From Rhodoferax sp. PAMC 29310 (lineage in GTDB: Bacteria > Pseudomonadota > Gammaproteobacteria > Burkholderiales > Burkholderiaceae_C): DNA of 64,000 nucleotides. The notes beneath the pieces are model-generated. The model was not told the DNA's origin. It saw nothing but the letters and a program-made list of their open reading frames with translations, and searched no databases. This document shows positions 32,712-43,700 of this stretch, one piece after another. The DNA lies in contig NZ_CP072852.1 of assembly GCF_017948265.1 (NCBI RefSeq), positions 1,674,001-1,738,000 on the forward strand, given 5' to 3'. The translations under genes and the position numbers were made by a program. Each line of letters begins with the position of its first letter. Within the stretch, counting starts at the first letter, position 1.

Positions 32712-33316
32712 CCAACACCGCAGCGGCCGGCTTGGAACCGGTAAAAATCGGCATCGTGTCCGTCAGTGACCGTGCCTCCAGCGGCGTCTACCTGGACAAA
32801 GGTTTGCCAGCACTGCAAGACTGGCTGACCCGAGCCCTGAAAAACCCCCTGCAGTTCGAGCCCCGACTGATTCCCGACGAAGAGGCAGCCATCAGTGCGG
32901 CCTTGGTCGCCTTGGTCGATGCGGGCTGCTCACTGGTACTGACCACCGGTGGCACTGGCCCTGCCTTGCGCGATGTCACACCTGAAGCCACGCTGGCTGT
33001 TGCGCACAAGGAAATGCCGGGTTTTGGTGAGCAGATGCGCCAGATCAGCCTTCAATTTGTGCCGACGGCCATTCTGTCTCGCCAGGTGGCGGTGATTCGT
33101 GATCAGTCGCTGATCATCAACCTGCCGGGCCAGCCGAAATCTATTCAGGAAACCCTGGAAGGTTTGCGCGACAAAGCCACGGGCGAGTCCATCATGGCTG
33201 GCATTTTTGCCGCCGTGCCTTACTGCATCGATTTGATTGGTGGCCCTTACCTGGAAACCAACGATGCCGTGTGCAAGGCGTTTCGGCCCAAGTCGGCCAT
33301 TCGCCCCACTGCTTAG
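32708..33316 (+). CDS. mog: Molybdopterin adenylyltransferase
   Basis: This 202-residue MogA adenylylates molybdopterin before molybdenum insertion. The motifs are GIVSVSDRASSGVY, LVLTTGGTGPALRDVTPEAT (the substrate loop) and LIINLPGQPKSIQE. The cofactor it helps to make is needed by the nitrate reductase encoded 13 kb away, but the gene sits in a housekeeping group and overlaps darP by four bases. It converges with cysE, 12 bases away. Confidence 0.92.
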   Translation: MTNTAAAGLEPVKIGIVSVSDRASSGVYLDKGLPALQDWLTRALKNPLQFEPRLIPDEEAAISAALVALVDAGCSLVLTTGGTGPALRDVTPEATLAVAHKEMPGFGEQMRQISLQFVPTAILSRQVAVIRDQSLIINLPGQPKSIQETLEGLRDKATGESIMAGIFAAVPYCIDLIGGPYLETNDAVCKAFRPKSAIRPTA

Positions 33317-33328
33317 GGCTTCGGCCGT

Positions 33329-34102
33329 CTACTTGCCAACAAGCTGATTGAGCTTGTCCGCCTCAAAATTCTCAAGCAGAGCGGCATCACAGGGCACACA
33401 ATCCGTGGCCGAGCGATTGGTCTGCAGAGTCTCAATGGCTTTCCACAACAAGGCAATTTGGTGCTCCTGTGAGCCCGCATTGTCAATAAGGCCGCGCATC
33501 GCCTGACTCAACGGGTCATCGTTCTGGGTGACGCCATAGGCTGAGAACCCCATCTTCGAAGCCGCCTCTTCGCGTTTGACGTCCCGATTGGCCTGAATGA
33601 TGCGCGCAGGGTTGCCCACTGCCGTGGCGCCCGCTGGCACCGGCTTGGTGACCACCGCATTGGAGCCGACTTTGGCGCCGTCCCCCACCTCGAAACCACC
33701 CAAGACCTGCGCACCCGCGCCCACCACCACATCGCGACCCAGAGTGGGGTGACGCTTGGCACCTTTGTAGAGCGAGGTGCCACCCAGCGTCACGCCCTGA
33801 TAGATCGTGCAACCGTCACCAATCTCAGCTGTCTCGCCAACAACAACCCCCATGGCATGGTCGAAGAAGACGCGCTCTCCAATCTTGGCGCCGGGGTGAA
33901 TCTCAATTCCCGTCAGGAACCGCGAAAAATTGGAGATAAACCGGCCCGCCCATTTGAAACCATGTGACCAGCACCAATGGGCGCGACGGTGCAGAATAAC
34001 CGCGTGCAAGCCGGGGTAGCAGGTCAGAACCTCCCAGCGGCTTCGGGCCGCCGGGTCGCGTTCAAGAATGCATTCAATATCGGAGCGGAGTCGGGAAAAC
34101 AT
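33329..34102 (-). CDS. cysE: Serine O-acetyltransferase
   Basis: This 257-residue hexapeptide-repeat enzyme makes O-acetylserine for cysteine synthesis. It shows the left-handed beta-helix ([20 protein letters not shown] with the catalytic Asp-His, then [40 protein letters not shown]) after a short helical domain. It belongs to the EpsC-type subgroup with a short N-terminus. The C-terminal 60 residues after the helix are longer than usual. trmJ lies 9 bases upstream on the same strand. Confidence 0.92.
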   Translation of the reverse strand: MFSRLRSDIECILERDPAARSRWEVLTCYPGLHAVILHRRAHWCWSHGFKWAGRFISNFSRFLTGIEIHPGAKIGERVFFDHAMGVVVGETAEIGDGCTIYQGVTLGGTSLYKGAKRHPTLGRDVVVGAGAQVLGGFEVGDGAKVGSNAVVTKPVPAGATAVGNPARIIQANRDVKREEAASKMGFSAYGVTQNDDPLSQAMRGLIDNAGSQEHQIALLWKAIETLQTNRSATDCVPCDAALLENFEADKLNQLVGK

Positions 34103-34111
34103 GGGTGAAGT

Positions 34112-34924
34112 CTAGCTTTCAGAGGGTGCGTCTGTCTTGGGCAAGGGCTTGACGCCTGTGGCAGACTGCTCGACCGATTTCGCAATGCCGCGCAGCATAT
34201 TGACCTCCTCAAGCGTAATGCCGGCCCGGTTCAACAGCTGATTCAAACGTGGCATCAGTTTTTTGGGCGCCTTGGGGTCCAGAAAGCCAATCGTCATCAG
34301 TGACTTCTCCCAATGTGCCAACATGCCAGCCACTTGCTGCGCATCAGCCAGCGTCGGCGTCGCGGTCGCCTCCTCCACAGGATAGGCGCCCAACGCCAGA
34401 CGCCACTCATAGGCGATTACCTGCAATGCAGCACCCAAATTCAGGGAGCCAAACTTCGGATTACTTGGAATGCTGAGACAGGCATGACACCGGTACACAT
34501 CGTCATTGCTCATGCCAAAACGCTCACAGCCAAACAAAAACGCCACGCCAGAATTTTTATCACTTTCACCGTCAGGCCCCTGTCGAACCAGCGTGGGTAG
34601 CTCTCCTTTTGATAGCTTATCGAAATGCTCGCGCGGGGTCACGGTAGGTGGGCCAAAGTCGCGCGGAGTCATGGCGGTGGCGCACAGGTGCGACATGCCG
34701 TCCAATGCTTCATCCAACGTCGCCACAATGCGGGCATTCTTCAGCACATCTAGGGCGCCACTGGCGCGCTGGATGGTTTCCTCGCGGTTGAGCACGTTGG
34801 GCCAACGCGGTGCAACCAGCACCAAATCGTCAAAGCCCATGGTTTTCATGGCGCGTGCAGCGGCCCCGACATTGCCCGCATGGCTGGTGTTGATCAAGAT
34901 AAAACGTGTTTGCATGGCATTCAT
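34112..34924 (-). CDS. trmJ: tRNA (Cm32/Um32) methyltransferase TrmJ
   Basis: This 270-residue SPOUT methyltransferase begins ILINTSHAGNVGAAARAMKTMG and has FLFGCERFGMSNDDVYRC and NLGAALQVIAYEW, the motifs around the trefoil knot that holds S-adenosylmethionine. The C-terminal helical domain is present. It 2'-O-methylates position 32 of tRNAs. The order suhB (divergent) - trmJ - cysE is a common beta-proteobacterial arrangement. Start ATG 34924; an in-frame ATG at 34915 is equally possible. A palindrome copy lies in the coding strand at 34617-34597. Confidence 0.92.
   Translation of the reverse strand: MNAMQTRFILINTSHAGNVGAAARAMKTMGFDDLVLVAPRWPNVLNREETIQRASGALDVLKNARIVATLDEALDGMSHLCATAMTPRDFGPPTVTPREHFDKLSKGELPTLVRQGPDGESDKNSGVAFLFGCERFGMSNDDVYRCHACLSIPSNPKFGSLNLGAALQVIAYEWRLALGAYPVEEATATPTLADAQQVAGMLAHWEKSLMTIGFLDPKAPKKLMPRLNQLLNRAGITLEEVNMLRGIAKSVEQSATGVKPLPKTDAPSES
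34597..34617 (-). repeat. GCTAT/GAGCTAC palindrome-like element inside trmJ (coding strand)
   Basis: Read on the minus strand: AGCTATCAAAAGGAGAGCTAC, close to the copy before nirD (GCTATCAAAGGAATAGC) but with a changed second arm. It is translated as KLSKGEL. Confidence 0.35.
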
Positions 34925-35063
34925 CTAACACGCCGGCCAACGCGCAACCGCGCTGACAGGCTAAAATCCGCCTATTGTCGCTGTCCGCATCGCCGGGCTG
35001 TCCTGAAACGTTCTTGGTCTGTCGTGAAAGCCCCTGTGTTTTTGCGACCAACTCTCAAAATTT

Positions 35064-35978
35064 ATGTCGTCTCCCAATCTGCACCCCATGATCAATGTGG
35101 CCGTCAAGGCTGCCCGCGCCGCTGGCGCTCTCATCAACCGCGCGGCGCTTGACGTTGAATCAGTGCGGATTTCCCAGAAACTGGTGAATGACTTTGTCAC
35201 CGAAGTTGACCACGCGGCAGAGCATGCCATCATCGAAACCCTGCTCACCGCCTACCCAGGCCACGGCATCTGGGCCGAAGAATCGGGGCGGGAGCACGGC
35301 GCACAAGATTCAGAATTCGTCTGGATCATCGATCCGCTGGACGGCACCACCAACTTCATACACGGCTTGCCCGTCTACTGCGTTAGCATCGCGCTCGCCG
35401 TCAAGGGAAAGATTGAACAAGCGGTTATTTACGACCCAAGTCGCAACGACCTTTTTACAGCGACCAAAGGTCGGGGCGCCTATATGAATGACCGCCGCCT
35501 GCGCGTTTCCAAACGGATTCGGTTGCAGGACTGCCTGATTTCTACAGGCTTCCCCTTCCGCCAGAGCGACGACTTCAACACCTACTTGCGCATGATGGGC
35601 GACATGATGCAACGCACTGCCGGCCTGCGCCGCCCGGGCTCTGCTGCGCTGGACCTGGCCTATGTCGCTGCAGGATTCACCGATGGATTCTTCGAGACTG
35701 GCCTTCAGCCTTGGGATACAGCGGCCGGTTCATTGATGGTCACTGAAGCGGGCGGATTGGTCGGGAACTTCTCGGGCGACGCCAACTTTCTGGAACAACA
35801 AGAATGCATGGCCGGCAACCCCCGCATCTACGGGCAGCTGGTCAGTATTCTGGGCAAATACAGCAAGTTTGCCAGCGCCGGTGAAAAAGCCGCCGTTAGC
35901 CAAGCTGTGCAGGCCCTTGTCGCTGAGGGCAAGGGCAGCGTCGGGGTGGCCGCCGCTCCAGGCGACGCTTCAGAGTAA
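35064..35978 (+). CDS. suhB: Inositol-1-monophosphatase family protein
   Basis: This 304-residue enzyme has the metal-binding motifs of the family: [23 protein letters not shown] and [19 protein letters not shown]. It hydrolyses inositol 1-phosphate, and E. coli SuhB also serves as a factor in rRNA transcription. The C-terminal 35 residues ([19 protein letters not shown]...) extend beyond the usual end. It is divergent from trmJ, with 139 bases between; TAAAAT (34961) may be the -10 box but no clear -35 is seen. It converges with the TpsB gene at 36061. Confidence 0.9.
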   Translation: MSSPNLHPMINVAVKAARAAGALINRAALDVESVRISQKLVNDFVTEVDHAAEHAIIETLLTAYPGHGIWAEESGREHGAQDSEFVWIIDPLDGTTNFIHGLPVYCVSIALAVKGKIEQAVIYDPSRNDLFTATKGRGAYMNDRRLRVSKRIRLQDCLISTGFPFRQSDDFNTYLRMMGDMMQRTAGLRRPGSAALDLAYVAAGFTDGFFETGLQPWDTAAGSLMVTEAGGLVGNFSGDANFLEQQECMAGNPRIYGQLVSILGKYSKFASAGEKAAVSQAVQALVAEGKGSVGVAAAPGDASE

Positions 35979-36060
35979 CGCCGAACCTAGGGCCCCGAGC
36001 GGCCATTGGGCGATGACCGCCTCACGGCAGCTTGATCGGCATTGACCCTCTGGCAAAAAC

Positions 36061-37728
36061 TCATAACCATTGAATATTGATACCCATATGAATTCGAGGC
36101 GACACCTTGGAATCTTCAGCGGGATTGTTCTCAAGGGGATAGGCCAGTGTTAGTCGTGCCGACACCTTGCTGCCGAAGTCAAAGATCAAGCCAAACCCGG
36201 CGCTGCTAAGCGAATCGTTCTTGGTCACACTGACGCCCGGCCGATAGGGCAAAGTACCACCATGATCGAGAAATACCAGTCCATGCACCCCGGGGACCGA
36301 GTTTGCCATCTCCTCAGGCGACGGTGAATTCAACGCCGCCCGCAATTCGACACTGCCAAAGTACCCATGGCGCCCGGACAGCAGACCTTCAGGAAAACCT
36401 CTGACGGAATAAAGCCCACCAACCTGGAATTGCTCGCCGGCCGGCAGGACATCAGTGAATGAGTACTGCAACCCCGCCTTGGTGATCAGTTGAAGGCGCC
36501 CGCTCAAGCGGTCAACCCGACTGGCACTCGCCCGAAAATACGAAAAATCCGAATTAGCTCCAAATGCCTTTGTTCCCACGTTCAGGCTGTTGTCCAGCGT
36601 CCAGGCGTAATCGTCAAAGTGCGCCTCACCGCTGATGCCCATGGAAAAAACATGCAAACCAACATCCTGCTGAGTCAACCCGCCAAAGAGACTCACGGAG
36701 TTCCGTGACGAAAAACGGCCATAGGCCGCCCATTGCCGATTCATGGTGATGGACAACGGCTGCGTCAGACCCAGCGACAAATCCTGTGACCGACCACTGA
36801 TGTCTAGCGGTACAAACGGGCCATTGACCAGCTTGATGGAGCCATGGTTGTAGGCCACATCCAGGCGCAAATCGTTCGTTGAAACAGGAACCGAATAGCT
36901 CAGGCCATAGCTGTCCGACCCTTGAGTCCCCGTCGCCAACAACTGCAGGTTGTCGTTGCGACCCGTCAAATTACTCGCGTTGAAAATGACGCCCAGGCGC
37001 GAATCCCCCACGGATTCACGCCCCGCGTTGTCAGCAAACGTCGTCAACTGATATCGCTTGGGCTCTTGCACGTCGATCGTGATATCGGTCGTTCCCACCT
37101 TCGCACCAGCAGTCACATCGGCACGCAATTTTGTCGCATACAAGGAATTAAAACGAACCAGGTCAGACTCGAGTTGGGTAACTGACACCAAGTCACCCTG
37201 CCTTTGATGGATGCGGTCACCCACAAAGTCCGGGTTCAGGTACTTCGCTCCAGACACCTTCAACTCTCCGAGTCGCGCCTCAATCAGTCTAATTTTGACG
37301 ATTCCCAAACGGACTTCCTGCGCGGGAAGAATGGCGCGTGCCGTCTTGACACCCTTGGCGTCATAGAGCTTGTTCAGATCATTGACGGCCTGGTATAGGT
37401 CATTCAGGCTAACCGTCTTACCCTCATAGGCATCCAGGACCCCGCGAATTTCTTCCGTGGTCAACAGCTCGGATGAATCGATATCAAAGCGGGTGACCGG
37501 AATGTTTTTGACATCCGAAACTACACCCTGCTCCTTGCTTTGCCCGGGAACGGTGATCTCGGGGCTCTGAGGGGCCGCCTTCTGAAGTTGCTTCTCGAGT
37601 TTGGAGCGTTCCAGACTGTCCTGATCCAGCCGTTGTATGGCGCCAGGTGTCGGTGCTGTGGCGGCGTGAAGACCCAGGCTTGCGCCCAGGACGTTTACGA
37701 AAATGAGATGCTTTGTCTTGATAATCAC
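36061..37728 (-). CDS. Two-partner-secretion outer-membrane transporter (TpsB) of the giant adhesin
   Basis: This 555-residue protein has a signal peptide (HLIFVNVLGASLGLHAA), a Pro/Gln-rich linker, POTRA domains (VTRFDIDSSELLTTEEIRGV and LIEARLGELKVSGAKYLNPD) and a 16-strand barrel with the L6 motif VRGFPEGLLSGRHG. The last strand ends HMGINIQWL. It lies 30 bases downstream of the 14.4-kb adhesin gene on the same strand and is evidently its exporter. It shares architecture but little sequence with the TpsB at 24160, so the two systems are not a recent duplication. Confidence 0.9.
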   Translation of the reverse strand: MIIKTKHLIFVNVLGASLGLHAATAPTPGAIQRLDQDSLERSKLEKQLQKAAPQSPEITVPGQSKEQGVVSDVKNIPVTRFDIDSSELLTTEEIRGVLDAYEGKTVSLNDLYQAVNDLNKLYDAKGVKTARAILPAQEVRLGIVKIRLIEARLGELKVSGAKYLNPDFVGDRIHQRQGDLVSVTQLESDLVRFNSLYATKLRADVTAGAKVGTTDITIDVQEPKRYQLTTFADNAGRESVGDSRLGVIFNASNLTGRNDNLQLLATGTQGSDSYGLSYSVPVSTNDLRLDVAYNHGSIKLVNGPFVPLDISGRSQDLSLGLTQPLSITMNRQWAAYGRFSSRNSVSLFGGLTQQDVGLHVFSMGISGEAHFDDYAWTLDNSLNVGTKAFGANSDFSYFRASASRVDRLSGRLQLITKAGLQYSFTDVLPAGEQFQVGGLYSVRGFPEGLLSGRHGYFGSVELRAALNSPSPEEMANSVPGVHGLVFLDHGGTLPYRPGVSVTKNDSLSSAGFGLIFDFGSKVSARLTLAYPLENNPAEDSKVSPRIHMGINIQWL

Positions 37729-37758
37729 TGTTCAGTTGCTCTCTTATTACTGTTATTC

Positions 37759-40700
37759 CTAGCGGGAAAGGTCGCCCATCCAGTTGGCGCCGACTCTAAC
37801 CAGCGTTTGGCCAGAATTTTGTCCATCCGACCCATTTGAGAAGCCACTCAAAATATCCTTCTCGCGATCCTCTCCCTCGGCATTGCCAGCTGATTTTTGG
37901 GTTTGCAGTGCAAAACCAACCGCGTCAGCAACATTGCCGGGAGGATTCCCCGCAACCTGCAGATCGGGGTTTCTCATCAAGATGAAGGCATCCAAAGCCA
38001 CCGAGTTTGACAACGCATTCAGGCTGAAGTCGCCCCCAAGTGTGAACCCGTTCACGTCATACCCTGGATTGGCGGCGCGGCTGAGCGTGTCAATTCGCGT
38101 CGAGTAGGCCGGCATGTTGAACACCGCGTAATTGGTGATGTTGCCAGTCGGAACCTGAAGGCTTGGCGTATGCGCGGTGATTTCTGCAATGCCGGCATTG
38201 AAGACAGCAAACGTCACGCTGGCGTCTGAACTCCCGTCCATCACAATGTTTGCGCCCGGTCCACCGCCGACGTTCGCCACTGACAGGGTGAGTGGCCCTT
38301 CCAATGGTGTTGTCGCAACATTGGCAATGATCGTCGAGGCAAGGAAGGTGGCATTCGCCGCCACCTGTGCCACGAGAGGGCCTCCGGCCCCGATACTGTC
38401 AGGCGCCTTGATGAGCAAGCCTCCCAAGGCCACGATATCGACACCACCAGTTGCCGCCGCTTTGCCAGCGACGACCGAACCACCCCCGTCGGTACCCGCC
38501 TCCAGCGAAACGTCTCCGTTGGAAGTGCGAACCTGTCCGCCGTCGAAGTGAATATCGTCGGCCGCAGAGAGCGTCACACCCGCGTCGGCCTGCACAGTGC
38601 CGGCCAGTGTGACGGAGCCCTTTACCGCCGTCAGCTGAAACACGTTCTGCGTCGTGATGTCACCCAGCCTGGCCAACAGGCCCGTGGTGCTGAGGTAGAT
38701 CCCGTTGGGCGCGCTGGCGCTCAGCAGTCCTGTCTTGCCCATCTGCACGTCAAGCGCATTCTGGCCGCCTGGCTTGCCAACCGTATCGCCTGCGATCAAT
38801 GTGACGTTGGTGCCCTTCACGTCAAGCAGACTGTCCTCAACCGCCTCGACAATCCTGCCTTGTGCGTCAAGCGCGACGTCACCGCGGGCGAACACGGAAC
38901 TGACCACCATGTCGCCACTGACTTCACGGACAAACAGGTCGGTACCAGCGCGTGCTGTGAGTGAGCCACTGGCGCCCAGGTCGACCAGAATCGGCGAGCC
39001 CGCCGCACCAAGTGAACCCTGACCAGCCTCCAGTACGGCACTCTTTGCAATCACGTGCGTCTGTCCGTTCTTGCCCAGCAAGCTGGCACCAGTTTTGATT
39101 CGAACCTCGTCGACAGCGCTGACCTGTCCGAGAGTGACATCGGATTCGGAGCTCAGAAGAACACTACCGGTAGCGGTACTGGCGTCAAGCGTGCCATTGA
39201 CCGTGACATCCATATCTTCGTATTGCTTCACGCTGATCTGGCCGTTGACATCCACCGTGATGTCGCTGCGCTCCGCAGTTAGTAAGGCGAGCTTGTCCGG
39301 GTCGCTCAACAGGCCCTCGGCGTCCAGCGTGATCACCGTCGATGCGACTTGTTGCATGCCAATGCCAGTTTGCGCCGTCAGCGTCACGTTGCGACCAACA
39401 ACGTTGGCCTCTTCAATGCGAATGTCGGTGTCGGTCGTCTCGCGGAACAGGCCTGCCGCCAGCGCATTGACCAGTTGAGCTTTGGTCCATTGCGCGCCTT
39501 CTGACAAAGAGGCGGTTTCAGTGGCCGTGAGGCCAGGTCCCGAGACCCCGGGCTTGTAATCGGCGATGTAGCCTGTATCACCAAAACGCGTATAGGCAGC
39601 GTGATAGGCATCGGTCTGGGCCGTGCTGTAGGCCACCAGCTCTGAATCACCCCAGCCGTTGATGGTTTTCAGGGAGGTGGCCTGGTTCGGCGTCAACTCA
39701 AACTTGAAGTTGGCGTTGTACGCATCGGCGATATAGCTGCCATCGCCGTTCAGGTGCAAACGGCGCATGCGGAAGTAGCTCTCGTATTGCTGCTTCAGCT
39801 GCCCTGTCTGACTTTCCAGACTCCGATCCAAAGCATCCTGCGACTCCGAACCAGTCAGGCCCATCTCTTTCCAAAGACCCAGAAGCGCGGTGCGCCCTTG
39901 TATGTCCTCCTGTTCCACCGTGTTGGCGTCCAACAAGCGACCGGGTGCTGCAAGGTGAACATCGCCCGTCACCGACGCCACCTGCTTCACGCGCAGGTCA
40001 CCGGTGGCCTCTTGCAGGCGGATGTCACCAACTGCGCTGGCAGATAAGCTGCCAGCCGTGCCCAGAGTTTCGACCTGCAGCGCCAGGGTATCCATGAGGC
40101 CGTGGATGCCGCCATTGATTGAGACCAGCGACACGTTTTGACCCGTCACCGCTGTGCCAGCGACCGAAGTGCGGATGTCCCCGTCTGCCGTGAGGTTCAC
40201 ATCACCCTGAGTAGCGCTAACGCTGTTGATCAGCAGATCGCCGCGGCTCGTTGCAACCGCCACGCCATCTCGTCCGCTGGCCGTCAGGGTTCCGTCATTG
40301 ACCAACTCAACACGAACCGGCGCGGACACCGTGCCTATGGCACCAGCAGCTGAGTTCAGATCGATCTGCTGGCCCTGCAGCCGTGCATCAGCGTTGAGGG
40401 TGGCCATGCCGTTGCTGGCATCCAGCGTGATATCCCCCGCCACACTGCGCACCAGGCCTGAGAACAGCAGCTGGCCGTTGGTATCAATTTTGACCTCAGA
40501 GGAGTCAAATCCGGTGAACATCACGGCCACGCCCTGAGACGCGTTGAGGCTGTGCTGGAAGCTTTCAGTCTGGGTCCAGGTGTACTTTTCCTTGGATGAG
40601 TACAGCCGGCTGTGGCAAACCCCCCAAAGGCAATCCACCGCGCTGCTGGTACGAGGCAGTGTGGTCTTGCTCTCGGGGGTAAGTGCGTTCGTGTAGTCCA

Positions 40701-43700
40701 ACTTGTAGTCGTCTCCTTGGTTGCTCACGATGGACAGCCAGTCGCCATCAATTCGGCGGGTGTAGGTGGGCTTATCCGGCGTGACGCTGGAAGGCTGCTG
40801 TCCTGGATCACGCGCCAAGAAATCGGCACCCCAGGTGGTTTTGGTAAGGTAAGTCTCTACCCGTTCCCAGTTAGTGGTCTGTTCATTGATCCAGTTGAAG
40901 CGCCGGTTGGCCATGGGGTTGAAGACGGTATTGCGACCGTCGTTGACATTGGAAGTAGCCACAATCTGCATCGCTCCGCCCGCACCCGTGTTGGTGCTCG
41001 TGGTTGCCACGCCATTGACGCGCGTGATTTCCGTCACCAGCGGTGTCAGGTCCGCACCGCGGTAATTGCCGTTCACGTCACGCGCGGTGTCGGTGATGCG
41101 GATCATCCCCTCAACGCCAGGGCCCGTGTCCAGACGCCCCACGGCGAGGTCGTACCCGGTGGTGTTCGTGATATTGATGCGCCCATAGCCGTCCATCACA
41201 CTCAGTTCACCGTTGCCGGTAGAAAAGATGTTGCCGTGCAACTCCATGTGGCCGCCGGCCATGCGCACGTCAGCCAACTCAAGTCGGTTGAACTCTGCGT
41301 CGTAGCGCAATTTGATCTCGCCGCTGTCGGCGATACCGTCGGCCGTCGGGTTGGTCAGGTCGAAGTAGCGCGTGGCACCACTGGGGTTGGCCGTCCAGAC
41401 TGAGCGTGCATTTTGCATGACCACCCGATTGCTGAGCGTCGGGTCTAGCACGCTCGTTGCGTCCAGCAATGAATCGGTGATGGAAATACCGCGCTCGGGC
41501 AAACCAGCCTGGATCAGGCCATTGATGTTGAGCTTTTCGGCGTTGATGTAGACGTTATTGCCGGCGATGGTCGATCCGCAGGCAACTGACGCACAGCTAG
41601 GTAGTCCGCTCTGTGCATAGTCCGCTTTATCAGTCTCTCGATCGTCTGGCAAGTTATCCAAACGCGCTACCGGGTCACCACCCTGGTGGGTGTAGCCGGG
41701 TGACCAGGTCTTGATGAAGTCACCCCCCGTCACCAAGGTCACTGTTTCCGCACCAATGTTGCCTGCCACGCGCAAAGTGCCATGACTGGTCGCCTTGGCT
41801 TCACCGCCCAAGTTGGTCACATTGCCGTAAATCCAAAGTTGCGCTGCGCCACCGCTGTTACCGCTGTCGTTGCTGTTGCTGTTTTCCACCAAGATGGATG
41901 GTTTGCTGGTGTTAAACGCGTCGGTGATGCCGAGGTTGGCGCTTTGGCCAATGGCGTTGCGCTGGTTGATGTCGTCTTTGTTCGAGACGCGCATCCCGTT
42001 GAATGTGACCTGCCCGCCGCCCTCATCGGGGATAAACAGATCAGCATTTACGCGCATGAAGCGGGAGGACTCATTCTTGATTTCGATCTTCGCGTCGCCT
42101 GGCGCCACGAGAGCACCTTCGCCCGTGAGTGCCTTGCCGCTGACCCTCACATTGCCAGAGCGCGCCGCGATGATGTCGTCGGGCACACCGATGTCCACAA
42201 AGTCCACATTGGTGGCACCCTGCAACTGGGCGAGCTGGATCGAGAGAATACTGGCGTCTGCACCTATTCCCAAAGCCGCATCGGACGCACTGCCTGAGTC
42301 CTGGGCCGCAGCCAGGTTGCCATTGGCGCTGATAAGTCCAGCATTGGCAGAGGCCACCGCACTGTCGGCAGAAGTAACACCCTGGTTGGCGGATGCCGCA
42401 GCGTCATTGGCAGCCACAACAGCAGCGGCCTTGGCGGCCGCATTGGCTGCTGCGCGCGCGTTGTTGGTCGCCTGTGCGGCTGCGATCTTGGCGGCGGCAG
42501 AGGCGCCGGTATCGGCGTCAACGGCCGCCTGACTCGCGGCGGCATTGGCCACGGCCCGAGCCTTGGTGGCTGCCTCACTGGCGGCGTTTGCCATCGCCTG
42601 CAAATAGGCCTTGGCGGCTGTGTCGGTCGTGGCGTTGGTGGCTGCAACCAAATCATCGCGTACTGTTTCAGCCTGGCCTGCAGCGGTGCTGGCGGCAGTT
42701 GCATTGGCGGCGTTGGCCGCAGTCGCGGTGGCGGTCGCTGCCGACGCCACTTTCACGGCAGCGGTCGTGTCAGTCGCGGAGAGCCCCGCCCCCTGGGCTG
42801 CCAACGTTGCTGCATTGGCGGCAGCAGCTGCGGCACCTGCGGCGGCAGTGGCCGCATTTTTAGCCGTGTCGACGTAGCCTTGAACATTGGTCATCACCAA
42901 GTTGGCGGCGGTCTGATCCTGCAAGGCCGCCGTCTTCTGGGCCTGCGCATCGGCTTGGGCTCCGAGGGCCGCGGCCACGGCGCCACCACCTTTGAAATCT
43001 TCAAACTGCTTGTTTTTCAACACAGCCAATTCGTTCAGTTCATCAATTTCCAGCTCCAGCAATTTAGCGACATTCTGGCCATCGGTCTTGGTGACCAGAT
43101 CCAGCAACCCTTCCGAAGCGGTGACTACGCCGTTCTTGTCGACGGTGATCCACTGATGGCTGCGAATACCCGCTTGCACTGAGCCCTCCACCTGCACACG
43201 CGAGGACGCGCCTCCCACCGGCACGGCGAGATTGGCATTGTCGGCACTGGAGCCACCTGTGATTTTTAGAGAGGAGGTGTCGGCGCCAAAGAAGTTGCCG
43301 ATGGCGGCCAGCGCTTCGCGGTACAAATCAGTGCCTTCGCCGAAACCGCGTGCCTTGTGCGCGCCGTCGGTGGCCGTGAGATAGACATCCCGTACTGCAC
43401 GCACTTGCGCAGCATTGGCAATGGTGATGTCGTTGTGCTGCTCCAACCGGCCATAGGCTTTGGGGTCGGTTTCGATGGGAATAGCGGTGCGATTCCACAA
43501 GCGGGTTTCCGCGTCAGCACTGAGGTCGTTGGCCTGCGTACGATCGGTACCGGCCATCAAATGCACGCTCTCCCCTGCTTCCAGGAAAGCGTTTGTGCCA
43601 ATGCTCACCACCTGATCGGCGCTGATTGTGGAACTGCTCGTGCCTTCTGCGGCGCCGGCCAATCCGTAAGTTTTGGAGTGGGCCTTGGCCTTGGCTGTGG

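Noticed and set aside
42220..43060. CRISPR array or DNA tandem repeat in the repetitive alanine-rich part of the adhesin
   Set aside because: The repeats are imperfect, in frame and of codon nature (GCC/GCG/GCA rich), with no constant repeat-spacer pattern. Protein low complexity explains it.
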